This document shows positions 8,650-16,470 of a stretch of 39,415 nt of DNA, piece by piece. The translations under genes and the position numbers were made by a program. The stretch covers positions 1 to 39,415 of the forward strand of contig CAVAVU010000138.1 of the NCBI GenBank assembly GCA_963592205.1, read 5' to 3'. This stretch comes from Claveliimonas sp963592205. GTDB taxonomy: Bacteria; Bacillota; Clostridia; Lachnospirales; Lachnospiraceae. The notes beneath the pieces are model-generated. The model searched no databases and was not told the origin of the DNA. It saw nothing but the letters and a program-made list of their open reading frames with translations. How positions within the stretch are numbered: the stretch's first letter is position 1; each line of letters begins with the position of its first letter.

Positions 8650-9756
8650 ATGAAAAAGAAATTAGTAAGCATTTTATTGTGTGTAACAATGGTATCCGCA
8701 ATGGTAGCAGGATGCGGAAGCAGTTCATCAGATGAGAAGAAGGAAGATACTAAGACTGAGGACACTGCAGAGAAAGATGATGCAAAGGAGGATGATGCAT
8801 CAGGAGAAGACACATTATTTACTCAGGCAATGGCTCAGGTAGACGAAGACTTTGCACCACTGCCGAAGAAAGACAGCGGAGTGAAGCTCGCGGCTATCGA
8901 GAGTACACTGGCTAACTCTTTCTGGGTAACCATGCAGGAAGGTTATGAAGACACAGCCAAAGAATATGGCGTAGATATTGACGTGCAGGCAACGGATTCT
9001 GATACAGATACAGCCGGACAGCTGGATATTCTGGAAAATATGCTCGTGAAAGACTACGCAGCAATCGCTGTATCTCCACTGACAGGTGACTGCCTGATCT
9101 CTGGTATTGTAAAAGCTAACCAGGACGAAGTACCGATCATCACAACAGGTAATGAAGTAGATGCTGATGCATTGAAAGAAGCAGGTGGATCTCTGACAGG
9201 TATGATCACGGTAGACTTCAAGTCTCAGGGAGAAATGGGAGCTCAGTACATCATCGACAACAACAAGAGTGACAGCAAGAAGGTAGCTGTTATCGCCGGT
9301 AACGAAGGCGGTACACAGGCAGACGCTCGTAGAGACGGAGCAAAAGAGACATTTGAAGCAGCTGGTTACGACGTAGTAGCAGTTGAGCAGTGCGATTTCG
9401 ATGTACAGAAAGCATATGATGCAGCTACAGCTATCATCGAAGCTAATCCGGATCTTGCAGGTATTGCTTGTGGTAATGATGATATGGCACTTGGTGTTGT
9501 AAAGGCTCTTCAGGAGAAAGACATGAAAGACCAGGTTATGGTAGTTGGTGTTGACTTCACAGAAGAAGCTAAGGCAGCAATCGAAGACGGAACATATGAT
9601 GCAACAGTAGCTATGTCTCCATACCTTATGGGTAGAGAAGCTGTTATCATGATGCTGAAAGCCCTGGAAGGACAGGAAGTAACAAGCATTGGCGACAGCA
9701 CACCGATGGCACTGGTAAATGCTGACAACGTAGCTGAGATGTCTGACTGGCACTAA
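8650..9756 (+). CDS. Substrate-binding lipoprotein of the ribose-type ABC importer
   Basis: Extracellular ligand-binding subunit tethered by lipid. A basic N-terminus and hydrophobic helix lead to a lipobox ending VAGC, with the lipidated Cys near residue 22. A Ser/Asp/Glu/Lys-rich linker follows to about residue 60. The mature part matches periplasmic-binding-protein family 1 (RbsB type): SPLTGDCLISGIVKANQ, DARRDGAKETFEAAGYDVVA and CGNDDMALGVVKALQE. AAGGAGGAG precedes the ATG. Codon choice shifts to GCT/GTT/TCT-rich compared with its neighbours, suggesting high expression. A terminator-like hairpin follows, the usual way to make more binding protein than enzyme. The ligand is unknown. Confidence 0.93.
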   Translation: MKKKLVSILLCVTMVSAMVAGCGSSSSDEKKEDTKTEDTAEKDDAKEDDASGEDTLFTQAMAQVDEDFAPLPKKDSGVKLAAIESTLANSFWVTMQEGYEDTAKEYGVDIDVQATDSDTDTAGQLDILENMLVKDYAAIAVSPLTGDCLISGIVKANQDEVPIITTGNEVDADALKEAGGSLTGMITVDFKSQGEMGAQYIIDNNKSDSKKVAVIAGNEGGTQADARRDGAKETFEAAGYDVVAVEQCDFDVQKAYDAATAIIEANPDLAGIACGNDDMALGVVKALQEKDMKDQVMVVGVDFTEEAKAAIEDGTYDATVAMSPYLMGREAVIMMLKALEGQEVTSIGDSTPMALVNADNVAEMSDWH

Positions 9757-9776
9757 TCTATGATGTCTGACTGGCA
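9738..9776 (+). repeat. Short tandem duplication of the lipoprotein C-terminal codons
   Basis: The 15-mer GATGTCTGACTGGCA occurs at 9738-9752 and 9762-9776 with a period of 24 bp. The first copy encodes the last residues MSDWH before the stop; the second lies just beyond the stop. It is probably a slippage duplication that left a vestige of the gene end. Confidence 0.7.
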
Positions 9777-9813
9777 TTATGATCAGGTGACAGATAGTTA
9801 CGTTCAACTATAT

Positions 9814-9841
9814 GGGGAGATGTGTAATGCATCTCCCCTTT
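9814..9841 (+). terminator. Partial terminator/attenuator after the binding-protein gene
   Basis: Perfect 9-bp stem GGGGAGATG (9814-9822) and CATCTCCCC (9830-9838) with a 7-nt loop, followed by only TTT. The weak U-tract suits partial read-through into the enzyme genes, or a 3'-stabilising hairpin that favours the binding-protein mRNA. Confidence 0.7.
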
Positions 9842-9896
9842 CGTGCATATGGGCAGAAGTCAGGGCTGCCCGCGTGCTATAATAGAGGCAGAGGTG

Positions 9897-10952
9897 ATGA
9901 ATGTGTATAGTTTAAATGACAGAATCTTAGGATGTCTGATCGGAGCGGGAGCGGGAGATGCGATGGGAGCGGCAACCGAGAGCCGGACGACAGAGCAGAT
10001 CCTTCAGTATTTCGGACACAAAGTAACTGATTTTGAAGTAACGCCGATGGATACATTTGCCAAAGGCAACCAGCCGGGACAGGCAACGGATGATTTCAGT
10101 TCAGCGTATTTTATTACCAGACATATTATCGACCACGATGGAGAGATTACGTCCGAAGTGGTAAAAGAAGCGTTAATAGACTGGTCAGAGCATCCGATAT
10201 TTTTTGACCGTTTTGCGGGACCGACTACCCGTATGGCGATTCGCCGTTATAAGGGAGAAGAGATACCGGAATCCGATGCGATTCAGTTACTTCCGAGACA
10301 GGCGACCAATGGAGCGGCTATGAAGATTGCACCGATCGGTCTGTTTAATCCGGGCAATGTAGACCAGGCAATCTACGATGCAGCGGTAGTGACCATGGTA
10401 ACACACGACAACTATCTGGCAATTTCCGGCGGAAGCGCGGTGGCAGCAGCGGTTGCCGAAGCAGTAACGACGGATGCAGATGTGTACAGCATCATTCAGG
10501 CAGGAATCTATGGTGCCAAAGAAGGCGCGCGCATCGGCAGAGAAATGGGAAGAGATGTGGCAGGTCCATCGGTAGTAAAGCGAATCGAGATGGCAGTAGA
10601 TATCGGACTTGGCAAGGGCACACAGGAAGAGAAAATGGTCGAGATTGCAGAGCGGATCGGTATGGGACTCCATGTGGCAGAGGCAATTCCGAGCGCATTT
10701 GGATTCTTTGCGGCAGGCGGTGGCAATCCGATGGATGCAATTATCGGCGCGGTTAATGCGGGCTATGATACAGATACGGTAGCGACCATGGCAGGAGCAA
10801 TCGCAGGAGCGTTGTCAGGTTCGGCAGCATTTCCGGCGCATTTTTTACCAACAATGGAAAAGATCAATGGATTTGAGATCCGTAAAACGGCAGATGATGT
10901 AGAGCGAATCGCAGGCATCAGACAGAAACGGGGTGAGCAGAATGTACGATAA
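9897..10952 (+). CDS. ADP-ribosylglycohydrolase-family protein, metal site intact
   Basis: Binuclear-magnesium hydrolase family (DraG/ARH fold) that cleaves N- or O-glycosidic bonds to ribose. About 351 residues. The canonical ligands are visible: GAGAGDAMGAATE at the N-terminus, TDDF (the TDDT position) near residue 60, and DTDTVATMAGAIAGALSG near residue 285. The ATG at 9897 is used; GTG 9903, with better-spaced AGAGGTG, is equally possible. It overlaps the next, paralogous gene by 11 nt. Members in sugar or nucleoside operons, such as E. coli YegU beside kinase YegV, are thought to act on small ribosides rather than ADP-ribosylated protein, and that is the favoured role here. No direct evidence identifies the substrate. 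Confidence 0.9.
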   Translation: MNVYSLNDRILGCLIGAGAGDAMGAATESRTTEQILQYFGHKVTDFEVTPMDTFAKGNQPGQATDDFSSAYFITRHIIDHDGEITSEVVKEALIDWSEHPIFFDRFAGPTTRMAIRRYKGEEIPESDAIQLLPRQATNGAAMKIAPIGLFNPGNVDQAIYDAAVVTMVTHDNYLAISGGSAVAAAVAEAVTTDADVYSIIQAGIYGAKEGARIGREMGRDVAGPSVVKRIEMAVDIGLGKGTQEEKMVEIAERIGMGLHVAEAIPSAFGFFAAGGGNPMDAIIGAVNAGYDTDTVATMAGAIAGALSGSAAFPAHFLPTMEKINGFEIRKTADDVERIAGIRQKRGEQNVR

Positions 10953-11991
10953 GATATTGGGCTGTCTGCTGGGCGCAGCAACGGGAGATGCGATGGGAGC
11001 GGCGACAGAAGCAAAGTCTACCGGGCAGATCAAAGAGATCTTTGGCGGATGCGTGGAATCTTTCCAGAAGCCGCCAAGAGATGTACAGGCGAGAGGACGG
11101 AAGGCGGGACAGGTGACCGATGCATTCAGCATCCCTTATATGTTGACGGATGCGATCGTGCAGGCAGATGGTAAGATTACCAGAGAAATGGCAATGGAAT
11201 CCCTGCTGGAGTGGGGAGATACCGAGTATTTTGAGCCATTTGCGGGCATGACCACAAGAAAAGCGATCATTGAGATGAATCAGCAGAAGAAAATGAATAC
11301 CTGGGATTACATCGGACATCTGGGCAATAAGCTGTTTAAGGGACATTATTATGCACTGTCTTCTAATGGGGCTGCGGTAAAAGCATATCCGGCGGCCTTA
11401 TTTAGCAATGGCAATGTGGATAAAGCCATTGAAAATGCGATGGAGATTGCGATATCTTCCCACGACGATCCATGGTCAGTGTCTGGTGCGTGTGCGGTAG
11501 CGGCGGCAATCTGTGAAGCCATGAAGGAGGATGCGAACGTATACAGTATTGTTCAGGCAGCAAAATATGGATGTGCGAAGGGCGAGGAGCTTGCCAGAAA
11601 ACGGACAGATATTCATGTATATCCGGGACCATCGGTTGCAAAACGACTGAATATGGCAATTGATATTGCACTTCATACTTCGGATGATACGAATCCGATA
11701 GAGGAACTGCGTGACCGCATCGGAAGCGGACCGGCAATCGCGGAGACGGTGCCGACAGCAATCGGTATCTTTATTGCGGAGCAGGGCGATACCATGAAAT
11801 GCATCTGCGATGGAGTGAATATCGGTGATGAGACCAGCGCGATCGCAAGTATTGTGGGTGCGCTGTGTGGTACGTTCCGCGGCAGTAAGAGTTTCCCGGA
11901 AGACTATCTGGATTTCTTGAATACACAGAATGATTTTGATCTGGAATTACAGGCAGGAGCAGTGTTATCGACATGCGAGAATTTATCATAG
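10942..11991 (+). CDS. ADP-ribosylglycohydrolase-family paralogue with degraded metal site
   Basis: Second family member, 349 residues, clearly paralogous to its upstream neighbour: the N-termini share ILGCL.GA..GDAMGAATE. The expected magnesium-binding motifs are altered. The TDDT position reads TDAF, losing one Asp, and the C-terminal DTDT position reads DETS. The ATG at 10942 lies inside the previous gene, with GGGGTGAG about 6 nt before it. The strong overlap suggests co-translation and perhaps a heteromeric pair in which this subunit is regulatory or uses a different metal arrangement. It overlaps the next gene by 19 nt. The family is sure; catalytic competence is doubtful. Confidence 0.87.
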   Translation: MYDKILGCLLGAATGDAMGAATEAKSTGQIKEIFGGCVESFQKPPRDVQARGRKAGQVTDAFSIPYMLTDAIVQADGKITREMAMESLLEWGDTEYFEPFAGMTTRKAIIEMNQQKKMNTWDYIGHLGNKLFKGHYYALSSNGAAVKAYPAALFSNGNVDKAIENAMEIAISSHDDPWSVSGACAVAAAICEAMKEDANVYSIVQAAKYGCAKGEELARKRTDIHVYPGPSVAKRLNMAIDIALHTSDDTNPIEELRDRIGSGPAIAETVPTAIGIFIAEQGDTMKCICDGVNIGDETSAIASIVGALCGTFRGSKSFPEDYLDFLNTQNDFDLELQAGAVLSTCENLS

Positions 11992-12734
11992 AGTCGGCAT
12001 TGCTGACACATGGGCTGAAAAGTATCAGCAGTGAGCGCTTGAAACAAGAACTGGATAAAAAATGGAAGATTGCATGGCTGGATCACGGGCGGACAATCGT
12101 AGGAAATGTGGATGAGTTCTGCGAGTTCCGGGAGCGGGCAGCGGACTATGGGCGCGTGAATTATTTTAATTACGATCAGGCAGTCCGGGAAGAAAAATCT
12201 GGTGCACTGACTGCGTCGGGAACTATGCGGGTGTGCGAAGCAGAGAGGATTCCGCTCGTAGTGACCTGTGGGATTGGAGGCCTGGTACCGGAGCAGAATG
12301 CAGAGAAATGCAATGATCTGCGGGCGCTTGCGATGTCGGAAGTATCCATGCTTGCCACATCATTTAAGGATATGTTTGACTTTGCATATACGGCTGGACA
12401 GGCAGGGAGAGCGGGCATTCGAGTGTGCATATCTGATAAAAGACTGCCTGAAGGTTATATATTCCTGCATCAGAAATCGTCCGGGACAAGACTGCCTGAG
12501 GTAAAGGCTGCCACAGCTCATATGCTGTGCCTGAACCCTATTCCGGCAGAGAAACGGATTCAGGATTACCGCATTTTAGAAGAAGCGGTCAGTTACGGAA
12601 AAGAACAGGAAAGACAGGGACACTATTTTCATCCGGCGGTGAATGCAAGGATTGATGAGTTAACAGACGGAAGATCGTCAGAGATTCAGTTGGAATCATT
12701 GGCAGTCAATGCACGTTTTGCAGAAGTGATATGA
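11973..12734 (+). CDS. Divergent pseudouridine-5'-phosphate glycosidase (PsuG) homologue
   Basis: PsuG enzymes reversibly split the C-C glycosidic bond of pseudouridine 5'-phosphate, giving uracil and ribose 5-phosphate through a lysine Schiff base. Motifs align along the chain: ESALLTHG (PsuG ESTIISHG; Glu7), TASGTMRVCEAERIPLVVTC (TVAST...), CGIGG, Asp115 in NDL, Lys132 in SFKDMFDF at the Schiff-base Lys position, LNPIPAEKRI (ANPIPE), and a C-terminal ARIDELTDG...NARFAEVI like ARVAELTGG...NAILASEIA. At 253 residues it is about 50 shorter than usual, and the His-containing stretch after GGIGG is replaced, so the base recognised probably differs. The start lies within the preceding gene. Overlap and context indicate action after the PfkB kinase. 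Confidence 0.72.
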   Translation: MREFIIESALLTHGLKSISSERLKQELDKKWKIAWLDHGRTIVGNVDEFCEFRERAADYGRVNYFNYDQAVREEKSGALTASGTMRVCEAERIPLVVTCGIGGLVPEQNAEKCNDLRALAMSEVSMLATSFKDMFDFAYTAGQAGRAGIRVCISDKRLPEGYIFLHQKSSGTRLPEVKAATAHMLCLNPIPAEKRIQDYRILEEAVSYGKEQERQGHYFHPAVNARIDELTDGRSSEIQLESLAVNARFAEVI

Positions 12735-12773
12735 GTATAATGGATGTAATTTGACAGCAGGAAGGACAGAGAC

Positions 12774-15164
12774 ATGAGAACAAAACGGACCGTCGCCAGA
12801 CGGATACAGGTATTAAAAGAAAATCGAAAGAAATATGCCAGAACATCTGAGATTCCGGTACGTGATGATGCGTATCGGGAGGCGGTCCGGAAACATCCGG
12901 AGGCATCGGTGGAAGAACAGTACGCATATGGATTTGCCAATACGCTGGCGAAAAAGGCAGTCCTCATACCGGAGGATGATCTGCTGGCAGGATATATATT
13001 CCAATATGCATATAATGTGAATTTCCCAATGAAGGTATCGAAAGACTTTGATCCGGCGGATCGGGCAAAGTTCCAGATGGACATGGAGCGGGAGATCGAA
13101 GAGACAAAAGAACTCTGTCGAAGAAGCCGCAATGTAGTTGAAGGTGTGATTTCAGCGGATGGGCAGCTAGAATCAGCAGAGGAGACGTCGGAAACTGTAG
13201 ATGCTGAACTGGATGAGTTTGCGGATGCCGTGGAGAGCTGGCTTGTAAAACACTGGCATTCGGGACATACACTTGCAGGATACGAGATGCTGCTTAATAC
13301 CGGATGGGGAGCATTACTTTCGGAGGCGGAAGAACAGCTTAAAGAAGCAAAGAATGACAAAGAGAGACAAACGGTACATGCGTTCCAGATTGTATTAGAA
13401 GCATGTATAGATTATATGCATCGGTATCTGGAAGAGACAGAAAGACAATTAAATAAGTTAAAAAGAAACAATAATATTAACAATGATAATTGCAATGACA
13501 ACTATAACGACGGATTCGGAACCAGACAGGATTGCTTGGAACGAATGCGTGACGCATTGATTAATATAGAGACAAAAGCGCCGGAGACATTTTTTGAGGC
13601 GCTGCAGTTACTGACACTTGCCAATGAGATGATGTACTGTGAGAATATTCCGTCAGGAATTTCTCTTGGCAGGATTGATTATTATCTGTATCCATTTTAC
13701 AGGAAAGATGTGGATGCAGGCAGGATTACTTACGAAGAGGCAGGGGAACTGCTGGAAGCCTTCTGGCTTAAATGCAGCTGTCAGAAGAAAGCTTATCAGA
13801 ATATGACCCTTGGCGGGTGTGATGAGAATGGCAGATGTTCGGTTAATGACCTGACCTATCTGTGCCTGGAGTCGGCGGCGAATCTGTGCGTGGATCAGCC
13901 ATCCGTGAATTTTCGATGGACAGATGATATGCCGGAGGAGGCATGGCAGGCGGTGCTGGCACTGATCCAGACGGGCATGGGATTCCCGGCGCTCCTTTAT
14001 GATCCGTGCTGTATGAAAGCACAGATGAAAAATGGTGTGTCGAAAGATGATGTGTGGAATTATGGATTTGTAGGCTGTGTGGAGATGGCGGTTCCGGGAA
14101 AGGAAAATGCGATGACGGAGCTTGCAAGACTGAATCTGCCGAAGCTCCTGAATCTGCTTCTGCATCAGGGAAAAGATAACTGTAGTGAAAAAATATTTCG
14201 GATGAAAAATCAGAAAAGCTTAACTGAATTTGAAACTTATGAGGAGCTCGAACGGACATATCTGGATGAATTGGAATACTGGGTACGAAAGATTATCCGC
14301 AATCTAAACCGTATCGAGCATCTGTATGCGGAAAAATATCCGCTTCCGTATCTGTCGGTGCTGACGGAAAACTGTATTGGCAGCAGGAAAGACATTATGG
14401 CGGACGGTGCGGAGTATATCAGCGCAGGCTTCAATCTGGGCGGTGTCGCGACAGCAGCAGATGCGCTGGCTGCAATCAGGGATGTGGTCTATGATAAACA
14501 GATGCTTACGCTGGAAGAATGCGTGGAGATAACGGATGCGGACTTTGAAGGTACAGGGCAGATTCAGCAATATCTTACCGTTCGTGCATCGAAGTATGGT
14601 AACGATCAGAGTGGAGAGTGTGCTGCAGATCAGATAGCACTCAGACTCGAAAAAAAGGTATCAGACATTTTGAAAGAATATAGGAATTACTGGGGTGGTC
14701 CATACCGGCTGGGATTATACACGGTAGAGGATCACGCGATTATGGGTATGCACACGGGGGCAACGGCTGACGGAAGAAAGCGCGGAGAATCATTATCCAA
14801 TTCTTCTGGCGCATCGCAGGGAAAGGATACCCATGGACCAACAGCACTGATCAATTCAGTTACGAATTTCCCAATGGAAGAAGCGGGCAATGGCATGGTA
14901 TTGGATGTGAAATTCACCCCATCTTTATTAGAAGAAGAGACCGGAAAACGGGCATTGCGGAGCCTGATCGAGACGTATTTTCATAAAGGTGGTATGGAAA
15001 TGCAGATCAGCGTGGTATCGGGAGAGACACTGCGGGCAGCACAGGCGCATCCGGGAAATTATGCTGATCTGATTGTGCGGGTGTCAGGATTCAGCGCATA
15101 TTTCTGCTCGCTCAGGAAGGCAACGCAGGACGAGATCATCAAGAGGACAGAGCATGTGATGTAA
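12774..15164 (+). CDS. Glycyl-radical enzyme of the GCVE (dehydratase/lyase) type
   Basis: Oxygen-sensitive radical enzyme of the pyruvate-formate-lyase superfamily, 796 residues. The C-terminal glycyl loop VRVSGFSAYF places the radical glycine at Gly772. The active-site loop FVGCVEMAVPGKE gives thiyl Cys435 and the general-base Glu437 of diol dehydratases and C-N/C-S lyases, not the Cys-Cys pair of true PFL. Substrate class therefore resembles glycerol/propanediol dehydratase, CutC, HypD or sulfolyase enzymes, but none is matched by eye. Residues 232-246 form an Asn/Asp-rich insertion. The ATG at 12774 follows AGGAAGGACAG. It needs a radical-SAM activase, and none is encoded in this window. 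It sits 39 bp after the PsuG homologue and 48 bp before the UroD-like gene. Confidence 0.9.
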   Translation: MRTKRTVARRIQVLKENRKKYARTSEIPVRDDAYREAVRKHPEASVEEQYAYGFANTLAKKAVLIPEDDLLAGYIFQYAYNVNFPMKVSKDFDPADRAKFQMDMEREIEETKELCRRSRNVVEGVISADGQLESAEETSETVDAELDEFADAVESWLVKHWHSGHTLAGYEMLLNTGWGALLSEAEEQLKEAKNDKERQTVHAFQIVLEACIDYMHRYLEETERQLNKLKRNNNINNDNCNDNYNDGFGTRQDCLERMRDALINIETKAPETFFEALQLLTLANEMMYCENIPSGISLGRIDYYLYPFYRKDVDAGRITYEEAGELLEAFWLKCSCQKKAYQNMTLGGCDENGRCSVNDLTYLCLESAANLCVDQPSVNFRWTDDMPEEAWQAVLALIQTGMGFPALLYDPCCMKAQMKNGVSKDDVWNYGFVGCVEMAVPGKENAMTELARLNLPKLLNLLLHQGKDNCSEKIFRMKNQKSLTEFETYEELERTYLDELEYWVRKIIRNLNRIEHLYAEKYPLPYLSVLTENCIGSRKDIMADGAEYISAGFNLGGVATAADALAAIRDVVYDKQMLTLEECVEITDADFEGTGQIQQYLTVRASKYGNDQSGECAADQIALRLEKKVSDILKEYRNYWGGPYRLGLYTVEDHAIMGMHTGATADGRKRGESLSNSSGASQGKDTHGPTALINSVTNFPMEEAGNGMVLDVKFTPSLLEEETGKRALRSLIETYFHKGGMEMQISVVSGETLRAAQAHPGNYADLIVRVSGFSAYFCSLRKATQDEIIKRTEHVM

Positions 15165-15212
15165 GTACATTTGGATGAAGGATATTACTGGTAAGGAAAG
15201 AAGGTGTGCGGA

Positions 15213-16337
15213 ATGACAAAGGAAGAACTTTACCGCGAAATGGCGAAGCAAAAGGTGGAAATGACGCCCGGTGAGCGGATGAAAGCATACATGGCGGGAG
15301 AAGAAGTGGATTGCATTCCGCACAGGCTACTGTCAGCGGATGATGCGCTCGGCGTAGCCTGGGGATATTTCAAGCATGATCTGTATAATAATCTGGATGT
15401 CCGTGCGGCACAGCTTAGAAAAAAGCAGGAAATATATGGCGATGCATCGATTCCGTTTAAACTGGGACTTCGTGGAATGGGAATTGCGCTTGGATCAGAA
15501 GAAATTGTATCAGAGCGTGGCGAAAATGATATTGGCCGACGTTTTCTGGATAGCTACGATAAATTGCATATTCTGGAAGAATTTGAAGTAGAAACCAATC
15601 CATGGATGCAGAAGAAGATTGAGACTGCACGGGAACTGAAAAAGCGTCTGCCGGAATTGAAATACAGTGGCGGCATGGCTGGACCGATCACGACAGCAAT
15701 TGCAATGCGTCCGATTGAATATGTATTGCGCGATATGCGGAAAGCACCGAAAGAGCTACACCGGTTGTTAGAATTGATCGTCATGTGTAATCTCAAATAT
15801 GTGCGGGCGGGATATGAAAAGCTTGGAATTACATCCTGGTCAATCTCAGATCCGGTTACGACCACAGACATCCTGGGCGTGCGGTATTTCAGAGAATTTT
15901 CGGGACCGTATCTGAAGGCGCTTCATGACGGAATTGTGAATATTACAGGCTCGGAACCGACAATCCATATCTGCGGTCATAGCAAGCTACTCTGGAAAGA
16001 TCTGGCGGATTGTGGATTTACGATGCTGAGTGTGGATAACTGTGAAAATATGCTGGATTTTCAGCAGATTGTTGGTGATCGGATGTTCCTGACCGGTAAT
16101 GTGCCGCCGGTGGATGTGATGCGGAACGGAAGTATTGATGATGTGATTGAAGCAGTCAAAGTGTCCTTGCGCACAGGGGCAGAGAATCCAAAGGGATTCA
16201 TGTTAAATACAGGATGCCAGGTATCGATGGGAGTACCGCTTGAGAATATGGATGCATTCTTTTATGCGGCCAGAAAATACGGTGCCGGAGCACGGATCGG
16301 GCAGATGACGAAAGGAATGGAAAAGAGCAGATTATGA
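15213..16337 (+). CDS. Uroporphyrinogen-decarboxylase-family (MtaA/CmuA-like) protein
   Basis: Members of this TIM-barrel family are either haem-pathway decarboxylases or zinc-dependent corrinoid methyltransferases. The 374-residue chain carries HICGHS (His252, Cys254) and NTGCQV (Cys335), giving the His-X-Cys...Cys zinc arrangement of MtaA/MtbA/CmuA methyltransferases. It lacks the N-terminal substrate-arginine pattern of true HemE. The ATG at 15213 is preferred over GTG 15204 because AAGAAGG lies 8 nt upstream. It is the last gene of the operon, and a terminator hairpin lies 70 bp downstream. No corrinoid protein is adjacent, so methyl transfer is a hypothesis. A role in modifying or demethylating the imported compound is possible. 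Confidence 0.82.
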   Translation: MTKEELYREMAKQKVEMTPGERMKAYMAGEEVDCIPHRLLSADDALGVAWGYFKHDLYNNLDVRAAQLRKKQEIYGDASIPFKLGLRGMGIALGSEEIVSERGENDIGRRFLDSYDKLHILEEFEVETNPWMQKKIETARELKKRLPELKYSGGMAGPITTAIAMRPIEYVLRDMRKAPKELHRLLELIVMCNLKYVRAGYEKLGITSWSISDPVTTTDILGVRYFREFSGPYLKALHDGIVNITGSEPTIHICGHSKLLWKDLADCGFTMLSVDNCENMLDFQQIVGDRMFLTGNVPPVDVMRNGSIDDVIEAVKVSLRTGAENPKGFMLNTGCQVSMGVPLENMDAFFYAARKYGAGARIGQMTKGMEKSRL

Positions 16338-16368
16338 ATACTGTTTAAAATAAAGTAGAACATATCGA

Positions 16369-16397
16369 TTGACGAATGAAATGAAAGACTGTATTAT
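16369..16397 (+). promoter_or_regulatory. Promoter directly before a terminator hairpin
   Basis: TTGACG at 16369-16374 and TATTAT at 16392-16397 with a 17-bp spacer. The expected start near 16404 is only a few bases before the hairpin at 16410-16440, so transcripts would either stop after about 40 nt or read into the DUF1016 gene. Confidence 0.6.
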
Positions 16398-16409
16398 GTA
16401 TATGATGTG

Positions 16410-16444
16410 AATCCCAAGGATGTTAGATTCCCTGGGATTTTGTT
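16410..16444 (+). terminator. Intrinsic terminator/leader attenuator upstream of the DUF1016 gene
   Basis: The arms AATCCCAAGG (16410-16419) and CCCTGGGATT (16430-16439) pair with a small bulge, and a TTTTGTTAT tract follows. It ends the upstream operon and, lying just past a good promoter, may also attenuate the next gene. It argues against the open frame's first ATG at 16420 being the true start. Confidence 0.65.
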
Positions 16445-16470
16445 ATATGAAGTTTTCAAAGGGGATGTCT

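Noticed and set aside
8815..9807. A 330-codon minus-strand frame across the binding-protein gene
   Set aside because: Low-complexity Cys/Ser/Tyr-rich antisense translation of a codon-biased gene, with no recognisable domain.
9875..9883. Extended -10 (TGC-TATAAT) before the first ADP-ribosylglycohydrolase gene as an internal promoter
   Set aside because: No -35, and the expected start would leave almost no leader before the ribosome-binding site; kept only as a weak possibility.
16420..16470. N-terminal extension of the DUF1016 protein to the first in-frame ATG
   Set aside because: It overlaps a terminator hairpin and lacks a ribosome-binding site; ATG 16471 has AAGGGG at 6 nt.
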